A DNA stretch of 64,000 bases from Crambe crambe (taxonomy: Eukaryota; Porifera; Demospongiae; Poecilosclerida; Crambeidae). The notes beneath the pieces were generated by a model. It saw only the letters and a list, made by a program, of their open reading frames with translations. It searched no databases and was not told the DNA's origin. Positions 47,325 to 56,766 of the stretch are shown piece after piece. The DNA is taken from NCBI GenBank assembly GCA_963924555.1, contig OZ004586.1, forward strand, positions 62,001-126,000, written 5' to 3'. Each line of letters opens with the position of its first letter. Positions within the stretch are counted from its first letter, which is position 1. A program made the position numbers and the translations under genes.

Positions 47325-50221
47325 CTAGTTTGCACCTGCATGGCTTTGCACGTTAGAGGGACTAATTTCTGGTTAATGAGCAAGTAAATAAATAACATTG
47401 TGATGAGGACCATCTGGTGTGTTATTATGCATGTGTGTGCCATCCCTGCTTGAGAATGCAATTCCTGGAATGTGCAGTTCCTCATCCCATAGACCAGCCC
47501 TGGAAGCTACGGTCTCACAAACAAGCAGTCCCTGGTTGGTTGGTTTTCATATTGAAACCTTCCCCTGTGCTTCCCCTCCCCCTCCTATGACGAATGATAC
47601 CATGGCTAGCGTCTGTGGCCTGAATGTTTGGCATAATTTGAAACCATTCTTGTTCGTACTTAGTGTAATTGACGAGTACAGAGTGAAGCAGTGTCACAAT
47701 TCAACCAATAATTCATAATTAATCTGATTGGTTTAGAATCAGTGATGGGTTTAGCAGGAAGAAATGGATCATTATAATCATAAATTGAGAAGGTAGGACT
47801 TTTAGTCAAAACTATGAACTATGAAATAATTTAAATAAAGAGTAGAAATACTAACCCATATAAAAGGGAATGTTGTTGGAGGTGGTATCCGTTCTTGATC
47901 TTGTGGTTATTTGGGGGAGAGATAATCCACCTGGTATAAAAGTCTATATCCTTCCTTTGATGTGACTACAAGATGTTTCCGAATATATACTTTTAAAGAG
48001 ATCCACTAAAGAAACCAGTTCTTCCAAAAGTCAATAGAAGTCTTATAGAAAGCTTGATATGTAGCTTCTCTTGGCGTGCACCTCTAGGGCAGCAACTTTT
48101 TATTACTCTGGAGGGGGTATGCGGTAAAGATAAGGATTGATGGAGAAAAGTATAACTTGTTTACAAGATGTGTGATTGATTCTGTACTGAAGTTCCACTG
48201 CAGTATATAATTGAATTTTAGTGACTCTGTCCCCAAGCAGCTGCATGGAAAAAGATTGGCATATTCTCATTAGCGTCTCTTAGTGACCAATTAGATTGCA
48301 TTATCCCCGCATTCCAATAAAGCCCTGCTGAGCCGCCTATGGCATGGGTATCACAGCTAACTCTGTTCTTTTCTCTCACTGTACTCCACCCAGGATTGGC
48401 GCCTCTATGTACCACTTCAAGAATTCTACACATTTGTTAGCAGTGTTGAAGGACGGTACGTTCTTTAATGAACTCAATCTTACTTGATATTACATAATAC
48501 TTGTATTGATACCATGGCAACCTGTTTCATCCCACCCATTGTTCACAGGATTGCTATGCAGCAAGCTCGTCGTCGGGGATGGCTCACCTACACTGAACTT
48601 GCAGCCTTTTGGGAATCGTCGGATTTGCAGGCATCAATGTTGAAGCATACTGCTAAGGTACAAAACAACCCACACATGCACATGTGCATGAAACCTACAT
48701 GCAACATGCACATGTGCATGTAGTGGATGGGGCCTCTTTGAAATGTATTCCTTTTAGCACAAGTAACTACAACACAAGCCTACTTCAGAGGTAGTTTGGG
48801 CTGTGTTCCCAAGCTCCCCCACATAGAATACTGCATTGTATAAAGTCCAAGCTGGAAATGCGTGTTGTGTTATTATTGTGTGCAACAGCTTGCCAAGATT
48901 GTGTGGATGAAACAGCAGGGCTTTATTACTTTATTTTGAGTTTTGAAACCATGCACTGGTAGGAAATACTAATTAACCATAAATGTACTAGATGCCTTAT
49001 ATAGTGATGCTAATGGGTTTGGATTACTAGTGGATGTTTCTTTGGTGACAGGTTGCTTGGAGCGGTGCTACCATTTACTTGATGTGTGTGTCCACTCTCC
49101 TTGCTGCTGCTCAGTCACTATCTCTTCCACTCTTCGCTTCTGAGACTGCCACACCTCTTTCCCAGCCCCAACAAGATGCCGTTGTCCCTGGATATCCTCC
49201 TTCTGTTAACCAGACGTATGAAGCAGTATGTCGACTGACCAATGCTTCCACTGATAGGACCACTACTACTACTGCTAATGTTCCACGACTTGGATGGGAA
49301 GAGGTGTGGCCTGGTGGGAAGGGGGGTGGGGTTCCCCTCCTCTCCATGGATGATGATATCCCCACTTTGGATTCTCCACTCTATCAGAAGATGATGATGC
49401 CGAAAACAAATTTCACTGGACAGAGAAAGTGGTTGAGGAGTCTCTTGACCTCTGACCCTTCATCACCAGCAGCACTACCGTTGTTCAACTTTCCTGGAAA
49501 TGTGAGCACCACTCTGAGTCTCTTCAACTGCTTGCAGCATTTCAGAGATCCACCACTTCTCAAGTTACAGCATCATACTAACATGCATCACCCAATGGCT
49601 CCTGAAACTTGGCATAATGATCCATCGTCTTTTGAAGCACGGCACAACCCACCTGGAACTCGGCACGATACTCCACCATCTCTTGAAGCATGGCTCAACT
49701 CACCTGAAACTCTGCATAATGGTCCATCATCTCTTGAAACACGGCACAACTCACCTGAAACTTGGCATAACGGTCCACCATCTCTTGAAGCACGGCACAA
49801 CCTACCTGAAACTTGGCATAACGGTCCACCATCTCTTGAAGCACGGCATAACGCTCCTGATCATCCACCACTATCTCCTGAAGCCTTGCATAATGGCCCC
49901 CCATCAACTGAAACACCATCCCCAAAGGTACGGCCATGGCGCTCAAACTCACCTCCCGATTCAACACTTGCTGGCAGGACTTTGAACTTGTGCAACCATA
50001 ACAACCAGTTTATGGTGAAACAAACTCCTCTACCGCGTCATAGGCCGTATAATGTTATCACCATGGCAACTGTGGATGGGCCACAAGCAGCCGACTTGAA
50101 TTATCGCCCAGGGGGTACTTTTCACTGGAACCCTCTAATCAACTCTTCGTTAGAAGGCAGTGGCAGTACTAGCATGGCAGGAGCACTATCCTTTGTTGCA
50201 AAGTACCTGATGATGATGTAG
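44123..50221 (+). CDS. CNPPD1: CNPPD1 (cyclin Pas1/PHO80 domain-containing protein)
   Basis: Eight exons. The cyclin-box region aligns well with human CNPPD1: SRKVLKRGYIADLVREGGIS, LLLGLIYIRRLAETNPDYLT, VSSRDLFLIAMVVASKYMND, VLDNLEYNFLKAIDWRLYVP, GWLTYTELAAFWESSDLQAS, ending in a hydrophobic segment (LMCVSTLLAAAQSLSLPLF) as in human. The family resembles PHO80-type cyclins; its kinase partner is not established. The C-terminal part encoded by the last exon (from 49051) is species-specific and contains a 17-residue tandem repeat. Introns 1 and 5 exceed 1.3 kb. The start at 44123 gives MLMSQVDPERSEC; an ATG two codons later is equally possible. An open, splice-bounded stretch at 45768-45869 is not part of the conserved frame. 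Confidence 0.9.
44225..45533 (+). other. First CNPPD1 intron with CATG-rich minisatellite
   Basis: The 1.3-kb intron has no supported exon. Around 45040-45175 it contains four imperfect units with ACATGCACATGTGATCATGTAC and GTGGAGGTT, an alternating purine-pyrimidine, CATG-rich minisatellite related in composition to those at 48672 and 52076. A short GA repeat lies at 45459-45481. Confidence 0.6.
45040..45175. repeat. CATG-rich palindromic minisatellite (copy 1)
   Basis: Repeated ACATGTACATGTGGAGGTT and ACATGCACATGTGATCATG words. Each unit contains self-complementary hexamers (ACATGT, TGATCA), so single strands could fold extensively. Confidence 0.75.
46662..48390 (+). other. Long CNPPD1 intron with CT microsatellite
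   Basis: About 1.7 kb without a supported exon. It contains a short AT run (46713-46724), a perfect 34-unit CT repeat (47253-47320) and otherwise unremarkable AT-rich sequence. Short frames here look non-coding. Confidence 0.5.
47253..47320. repeat. (CT)34 microsatellite
   Basis: Sixty-eight uninterrupted bases of alternating C and T in a CNPPD1 intron. The lack of interruptions points to a young, probably polymorphic repeat. Confidence 0.97.
48672..48721. repeat. CATG-rich palindromic minisatellite (copy 2)
   Basis: Two copies of CACATGCACATGTGCATG separated by a short spacer (AAACCTACATGCAA) in a CNPPD1 intron, similar in words to the arrays at 45040 and 52076. Confidence 0.6.
49590..49885 (+). 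repeat. Coding minisatellite, 51-bp unit, in the CNPPD1 tail
   Basis: About five to six units of 51 bases encode PETWHNGPPSLEARHN-type repeats of 17 residues. Adjacent units near 49750-49850 are almost identical. Because 51 is a multiple of three, copy number can vary without breaking the frame. Confidence 0.88.
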
Positions 50222-50380
50222 AAACGTTTTTAGTTTGTTTTTGTATGTAGGAAAGACTATTTTATGCATAGTGGCATATTATATCTTTGTTATTATGTAT
50301 GTAGCTTGTTTGTTAGGGGAACATTTGATAATAGAATTGATAAAGGAATCAAAGAACTTGGTTAAGTGACATTGTTAAAG

Positions 50381-53063
50381 TCAAGAACTTGGTAAAGGGT
50401 CCAGGTTGTGTTGTTGATAGAACTGGTTCAGAATGTGCACAATTTCTCCAAGACTAGCAGCAAACACTGCCATGTCTGCAATCACCTGACGCTCTCCTTC
50501 ATCTGTACCCAGTGACCCAAGCAACTTGAGGAAGTCACAGTGATATGGCACTGCCTTCATCGCCAGCTGCATCATCCAATAGATGAAGTTGCATGAAACA
50601 CTTTCTACATAGCACTGTATTGGTTGATCATGATGATGGATTCACTAACGTTGAATATTCCCCTGACTATCCAGGAGTGGAATCTTCGTAAAGAGACACT
50701 GTAAGCCTTGCCTGCAGCCACATCTAGATTCTTCTCTCCACCAGCCACTTCTGCTATGAACTTCTGCACAAACTCCATGGCTCTAAAGGAACAGGTCAGA
50801 CTATATCACATCATGGAGCCCTTCCCTCCTCACCGCTTCAGCCAGAGGAGAGCATCAGTGGCAGAGTCTTTATTATTGTGAGTGCCAGCCTGCAGTTCAC
50901 TCTCCACCATGGCCTGAAGTGTCCAAAATGCCTCTCTATTCTCCCCAAACTTCTTATTCAACTTCTGCATAATGATATTCAATGATCATGCTGAATGCTT
51001 AGATGAGTGTCATGGCTTTGTAAAAAAAAGTTTGGCCATTTTTGGGAGATTTTCCAAGTCTATTATAGCTTTGGTAAATTGGCAAAAATTTTCCACAACG
51101 AATTAGAGTTGTAATGGTCAAAAGTGAACCGCTGAGTGTTCATGTTGCAGTATTATTGGTCTTGTAAAAAATTTGGCCATTTAAAAAAATTATAGTAAAT
51201 TCTGAAAAAATGGCACAAAATTTATTTAGTGAACCTAGGCATCACATTTCAGTGTCAATTTGGCCCTTTTTAGAAATTTGGCCTTGAAAAACTTTTTCAT
51301 GACCAATTTTAGGTTTTAACAGTCAAAAAAGTGTATTCTAACCAAAGAAGTTACCTGTATATTGCCACTGATATCGACCTTCACTGGTGCAAATGCAGTG
51401 GCATTCAAAGTATCTGCAGACATAATAAGCATGCATGTATGAGCTGGGACAACAAGCATTGGTCTACACTTACCAAAGAAAGGTAAAACAGCTTGACAGG
51501 ACTGTAGGAATGCTTCTGAAGGTATCCCATCCTTCTCCTCCAGCACCAGGTCTTGGAATTTGGTGGGCAGGGATGAGAAAAAGGTCTCGTGTCTCCTTGC
51601 TGACTCGCCATCATCCACAGTGATCCTGTCCTTGATGCACAGTGGCGGTGTAGGCTGAGGGGAGGTAGTAGGCGTAATAAAATGATCAGATGTGGAATGG
51701 GAACGAGAGTGACTGGAATGAACTTGTGCTGGAATGGAGTCAGGTTGTTTAAAATTGGAATCAGTTTCGTCCCCTGGAGTTTCAGAATCTTCAACCCGAG
51801 TTTTGATCAACATGTGTGAATGGACTTGACTTCCTCCAGCTGCTGATTCCTTCAGCAGGTGAATGGGCAGGGACTTCCCCTCAATGGATGAAGTCTTTTT
51901 AATATAGGATTTCTTGCTGGTGAGCTCAGAAGGTATAGGGGGGAGGGAGGAGGAAGGTGTGGGAGGGGAAGGATACAACTCCTCAACACTGAAACCTGAC
52001 GACGGTTGTCCCTTCTTGCTTATGACAGGAGATTTCCCACCTATCATGTCACATATGAATACATGAAGTGAGATCACATGTACATGTGTAGTCTGCACAT
52101 GTAGACACATTCTAGTACATGTACACATAGACACGTGCATGTGTAGTCTAGCACATGCACACGTAGATACGTGCATGTGTAGTCTATCTAGTACATGTAC
52201 TCATGTTCAGTAATGAAGTGAACCTTTCTTAGAGACATAAAGTTCCTTGAGTGGGAGAGGCTTGAGGGAGGAAGTGACTTCCTGTGTGAGGGATAAGTCC
52301 ACACATTCTTGGAGAACACTCAGAAACTTGTCACATGTCACCGACACTTGAGATGACAGATCTTCCAGAGCCTGGGAAGAACATTATTACTGTAGCAAAG
52401 ATGAACTCATCCTCAACAAACCTTAGAGTCAGCACTGGTGACGTCAGAGGTCAAAGTTCTTATACTGGCAATCTGAGAGACAAGGAGTTGACAGTTCTTA
52501 TGCAGTTCACTCATCTTACTCTGCACAACACTCCCAGAACCCTTCCCATCACCTGATACAATTATGATTGTCACATGATATAAGTCAGCGTGGTAGCTAA
52601 CCCTGATCTGGTTGGAGGCCGGTCTGTTTGGCCACTCCCAGTGCTAGCAGCCACTGTTGTCTCTCTGACATGGACACTGCTCGAAGGTAGATGTGTCTAC
52701 CCCCAGGTGCCGCAATATCCAGTCGTTGCTTATCACTTGGGTGTACTAGTATGGTATGGAAGCAACGTTGAAAGGTGTGCACTAATTAGAGTTATTGGAC
52801 TTGCCGGTGATATCACATGATGGTATCTTGAGGGCTCCACGAGAACCAAGATGTATTTCATTGGGTGACAAATAGTAGGTTAAGATACCACCTTCCAGGA
52901 CAAACCAGCGTGGCTGCCAACCTATCATAATAGTAATTTAATAGCTGATTTTTTACCATGAGTGCTAGTACCAGCGAGGATATTGCTACATTTTAGAGAG
53001 CTAGCTAGCTTCTTCATTCTCACCAGACAAGTAATTCGTCCATTTCCAAAGTGTTCCCTGCAT
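50381..53063 (-). CDS. PLEKHA8: PLEKHA8/FAPP2-like PH and glycolipid-transfer domain protein
   Basis: The N-terminal PH domain ([53 protein letters not shown]) is close to FAPP1/FAPP2, which bind PI4P and ARF1 at the trans-Golgi. After a Ser/Pro-rich linker comes a GLTP fold (FLQSCQAVLPFFGKCRP, AFAPVKVDISGNI, DALLWLKRAMEFVQKFI, LRRFHSWIVRGIF, AVPYHCDFLKLLGS). The DxxxN/K-W-H type glycolipid-binding residues appear present (D in PVKVDISGNI, W in LLWLKR, H in FHSWI). FAPP2 carries glucosylceramide for glycosphingolipid synthesis. The GLTP domain places it with PLEKHA8 rather than the shorter PLEKHA3. The PH domain is split by a GC-AG intron (ATCACCG|GCAAGT, intron from 52804). Confidence 0.92.
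51000..51330. repeat. Diverged foldback-type repeat in PLEKHA8 intron
   Basis: The segment shares GTCAAAAGTGAACC, ATTATTGGTCTTG and GTGAACCTAGGCATCA words with the foldback element near 24815-25075, in similar arrangement but more diverged. It also has TTTGGCCATTTTT-type words repeated in both directions. Non-coding; lies just outside the GLTP exon ending near 51354. Confidence 0.5.
52076..52205. repeat. CATG-rich palindromic minisatellite (copy 3)
   Basis: Repeats of ACGTGCATGTGTAGTCTA and AGTACATGTACACATAGAC in a PLEKHA8 intron. The neighbouring minus-strand open frame rich in His, Cys and Met is a by-product of this repeat. Confidence 0.75.
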
Positions 53064-53256
53064 CCCAGTGAAAGCTGATTCCACAGGAGTAGAACTAGTG
53101 GGCGACGGCAACATTCCTCTTCAAAAGAAACGACGCAAAATAGGCTTTTTGTTTCTTGTCGATGTTATTGTTTGCTTATGCTAAATAAAGCGCACTCATC
53201 ATTTATTTCATTGGCGACCTTTACCACTTAAAAAAGTAAAAAAATTTTGATGTATG
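53064..53256. promoter_or_regulatory. Gap between PLEKHA8 start and exostosin stop
   Basis: Both genes are on the minus strand, so 193 bases hold the 3' end of the exostosin gene and the promoter of PLEKHA8. A minus-strand AATAAA (plus-strand TTTATT near 53202) about 50 bases beyond the exostosin stop is a good poly(A) signal candidate. Confidence 0.5.
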
Positions 53257-56200
53257 CTATCTAAGCACCCCTGAAAGGGGGATGGGGTGAGTTCTCTGTG
53301 TGTGACGTCTGGTCCACAGCTGGTACAAGACAGCATGAAACGCATCATAAGGTTGAGGAGGGTTGTGCCATGTCAAGTGATGATATATCTACGCACACAC
53401 AAAGGGATGGGATGAACAGTCATATGACTCATTGCTCCACCCACCTTCAATATATTGTGTTGCATTTTTGCGATTCGCTGAGGAGAAATATTTTGAAGTA
53501 TTACCTTCAGAATATCTACCTATAATCAACCATAAGAGCACTATGAAATCTAAAAGATCAGTCAAACTGTTCCATTCATACCTGTTGTTCTGGAATGGAG
53601 ATTGAGAATGAGTGCCAGGGGATGAGGCCGTAGAGGGGAGGGTGGTAGTGGTCGGCAAGGAAGACAGGGATACAGCCAAACCACAGAGCATCCATCACAC
53701 GAGGACTCCATGCCTTGTTCCCACGTGGACACAAACAAAACTTACTTGTCTTTAAGCCACTGTAAAAAAGACCGTATAAAAAGTAGTAAAATTCCCAATT
53801 AACGAATGCCACCATGCAAACTGTACAAAATTTTATGTCTTTAGGAGACCATGAAATACATGAACAGGACAAGATTCCATTCCTTGCTACATCCAGACTG
53901 ACATGATGGCAGTACCATCATATATGGCTTAATCTAGAGACCCACCCTATGTCCAAGGAGTAAGGACCCACCTTATGTCCAAGGAGTAAGGACCCACCTT
54001 ATGTCCAAGGAGTAAGGACCCACCTTATATAATCCTTTTCTTTCATGTGACCCATTACCAAATGGAAATCGGGATCATCTCTGTAGTGCTGGTAGATCAG
54101 TGGTCTAACCACACCTCTGCATATAATTGATCAATCATTAGATTTATGACATTGATGATCGTTACCCATTATACTTCATACCTTCCTCCATTTCCTGCCA
54201 TAAAGGCCAGCCAAGTCCGTTGATAGGGGTCAAAGGTTGCACCACCTTGTCCAATGAGGGACCAATCAATGGTGCCCCTTCCCGGATGAGGTGGTAACGA
54301 GATATCCTTATGAGGAATAAAGTACTGCTCTGAGTAATCCGCTGTGTTGACTAGACCAATAGAATTCTTCCATAGTCCCCTATCTGCTAACTTGGCCACT
54401 TCAGTTCCCATGTCATGGGCACAGATGTAAAAATGATCAGTTCCAAGACTTTGGTTCCAGAATAGAAAGGTTTGTTTGATGTGAGTGACCATGTCCCTCA
54501 TGATGGAGGCAGCTTTGTTGATGCCACGGTCCAATTCTGGAACTGACTTCCGATAGGCAGTGCAGCGAGATGGAATGAAAAACAGAGTAGCTTTGCTGGG
54601 ATCCTGAATATACCACAACTGATGCAATGTAGTTGATGGTCACTCTTCACTCACCATTGTTCTAAATTTGCTCTTTGCTAGTAAACTAATGAAAAGTGTC
54701 TCGACTCCATATTTGTAGTCGACCAGTGAAGGAATGTCAGTACCTATGTCTGTCTGGTACACATAACTAACAATAATATGTTCAGTCAAGCAAATAACAG
54801 AGATGAGCATGAAAGAACTTTCACATGGTGAGTGGTAGCACCACGCAACTTCAACATGCATGTGAGAATCCTTCCCTAACCTCAACCATACCCCTAGCTA
54901 GAGCCACGAGGATAGAGTATCCTGCCCTAGCCCCACCCACCATACCCCTAGGGCCCCATCCAGCCCAAAGGGTGTCATCCTCCCCAGCCCCACCCAGGGC
55001 CTCATGAGGATAGGGTATCCTTCCCCAGCCCCACCCACCGTACCCTTAGTTATAGGGATACATTTTGAAAGAGTCCTCCATAAGACTGTAGTCAGTGAGG
55101 TGTTTGAGGAAGACCTGAGCTGCCTGGTCATCTGGGAGGGGCTCACTCATCCCTGCCACTATTGGCGTGGGTATCTGCTTCAAATACAGATCAATAGTGG
55201 CTCTCTTCTTTCCCGAGACGCGAGACTTTATCCAGCCCTCCGAGTTGAACCCCTCGCAGTCCTCTAGTGCTACACACACCAACTTCAGTTGTGCCACATT
55301 CGCTCCATGCACAAAAAACATGTCCTATACCAGCAAAACACATTCTCAAGATAAACTATCCTCAAAGAAAAAATATTTTTAAAAGATCTTTCAGATAAAA
55401 ACTACATGAGAACCTGTAATGGAAGTAATGGTACTGATGTGTTTGCTTTCACTAGTTCTCTAAATATTAATGTTAGTCTGTGTGGGCACTCCACTCTGTT
55501 CCAATTAAACGACTCGTTGATTGTGAAAAATGCAAAACAAACACATTTCAATGAAGTGAGCCAACTACCATTCTACTAAGCTGAAATTTAGAAATAGGAT
55601 TTACCAAGTAACAGACCAAAGCACTTGCCAGAAAGGCCATAACAGGGCAGAAGTATTTGGAATGCTCTCATAATCAAGGGAAAAGTGGTTGGCATGCATT
55701 AATTACTACAGTACAAGGTTCAAAGGTTTGCATGGTGTGTGGCATTGGACCAATAGATCATGCATGAGCAGTGGGACAGATGCTACCTGCACTGTTCAAA
55801 TTACACTGTCCATTACATCATCTACACAGCTAGAGAGACACAGCTGTCAAAGATGCTTCCAATGGTTTTATTTATTTTTCTCTCCCTCTCCTACACTCAT
55901 GTCATTTTACACTGAAGAAAAAAACACTCACATTTCCTGTTGCATCAACCCCTTCTAGTTTGATGAAGGAAGCTGAGGGAGGGGCATGTGTAGTTGTACC
56001 TCTCATATCCAGCAAGTGCCTATAGACCTGTCTCTCTCCTGCCACACCTCCCCCCTCACTATGGGACACCTCCTCAGCACCAGTTGTTACTACCTGCAAA
56101 AAACAAATAAAAAAGTTGTTAACAAACTCTCCAGCTAGCTATGTTTCCAGGAGCTAGGCTGCTAGGGTAAGAGATAATAATGATTGATGCAGCTAAAAGC

Positions 56201-56321
56201 ATCATACTTTTGCTGGAGGTGTCATGTTACTGCGATGCAGCAGAGATGTTAGCCATGCTAAGCAGGTCAGGCCTAGCAGGATCACGACAATAACTCTTAA
56301 TCTACTCAACCGCCGCAGCAT
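53257..56321 (-). CDS. Exostosin-family (GT47-like) Golgi glycosyltransferase
   Basis: It starts MLRRLSRLRVIVVILLGLTC, a short cytoplasmic tail and signal anchor typical of type II Golgi enzymes. After a stem and a unique N-terminal block come exostosin signatures: YKYGVETLFISLLAKSKFRT, DPSKATLFFIPSRCTAYRKS, GTDHFYICAHDMGTEVAKLA, RTWLAFMAGNGGR, SKFCLCPRGNKAWSPRVMDA, LWFGCIPVFLADHYHPPLYG and, in the last exon, YDAFHAVLYQLWTRRHTQR. The stop is TAG at 53257. The second GT64 domain of EXT1/EXT2 is absent, so it resembles single-domain exostosin-like GT47 enzymes of plants, protists and sponges rather than true heparan-sulfate polymerases. Donor and acceptor sugars are unknown. Confidence 0.85.
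53938..54027. repeat. 26-bp tandem repeat carrying copies of a 5' splice site
   Basis: Three to four copies of a 26-base unit (minus strand GGTGGGTCCTTACTCCTTGG plus ACATAA). On the minus strand the first copy starts exactly at the 5' splice site following the exon KEKDYIR-coding end (ATAAG|GTGGGT), and each later copy repeats AAG|GTGGGT. The intron therefore begins with a ladder of equivalent donor sites. Confidence 0.88.
54880..55050. repeat. C-rich tandem repeat in exostosin-gene intron
   Basis: Imperfect repeats of GGATAGAGTATCCTGCC and CCCAGCCCCACCCACC-type words, three to four copies, in the intron before the exon that codes MYPYN. Locally much richer in C than its surroundings. Confidence 0.7.
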
Positions 56322-56766
56322 CTGGACATTAGTTAGAGTTAGAGAGCTAGCTAGCTAGCTACAAGAAGCTGAGCAACTCTACTGCAATCTTTTTGCATTC
56401 TGCCTGCACTTCCTTCCAAGGGATTTTCCCTTATATGCGAGTAAAAATTGAATTTGGCGCACGTGATGTTGCATATGGTTGGCACAATAATCATGAGAGG
56501 TAGAGAAGAAAAAGCGTTTTAGAGTCGTGTTCTGCTATCCAGCTCGTAATATTCCATTATATATCCAGCGGGAAAAGTCAAGTCCACCTTTAGGTACAGT
56601 TTCCTCCCTCAAAAGGCTGCTTTCGGCTTCACAAAGCTAAGAAAGTGTTAGAACTTACTGGGTGGGGTCAAGTCTTGTAATTGATTTACATGGCATTTTG
56701 CTTGGAATAGATGTTGTGCGCGAGTGAGGATAGATGCTGGAGTTGTTTGCCACTGGAGAGGTTATC
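56322..56766. promoter_or_regulatory. Bidirectional promoter region between exostosin gene and WAC
   Basis: About 445 bases between divergent starts. It contains GCACGTGA at 56459-56466 and a GCTAGCTAGCTAGCTA run near 56347-56362. An alternative WAC start at 56734 (in frame, 11 codons upstream) lies inside this stretch. Confidence 0.45.
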
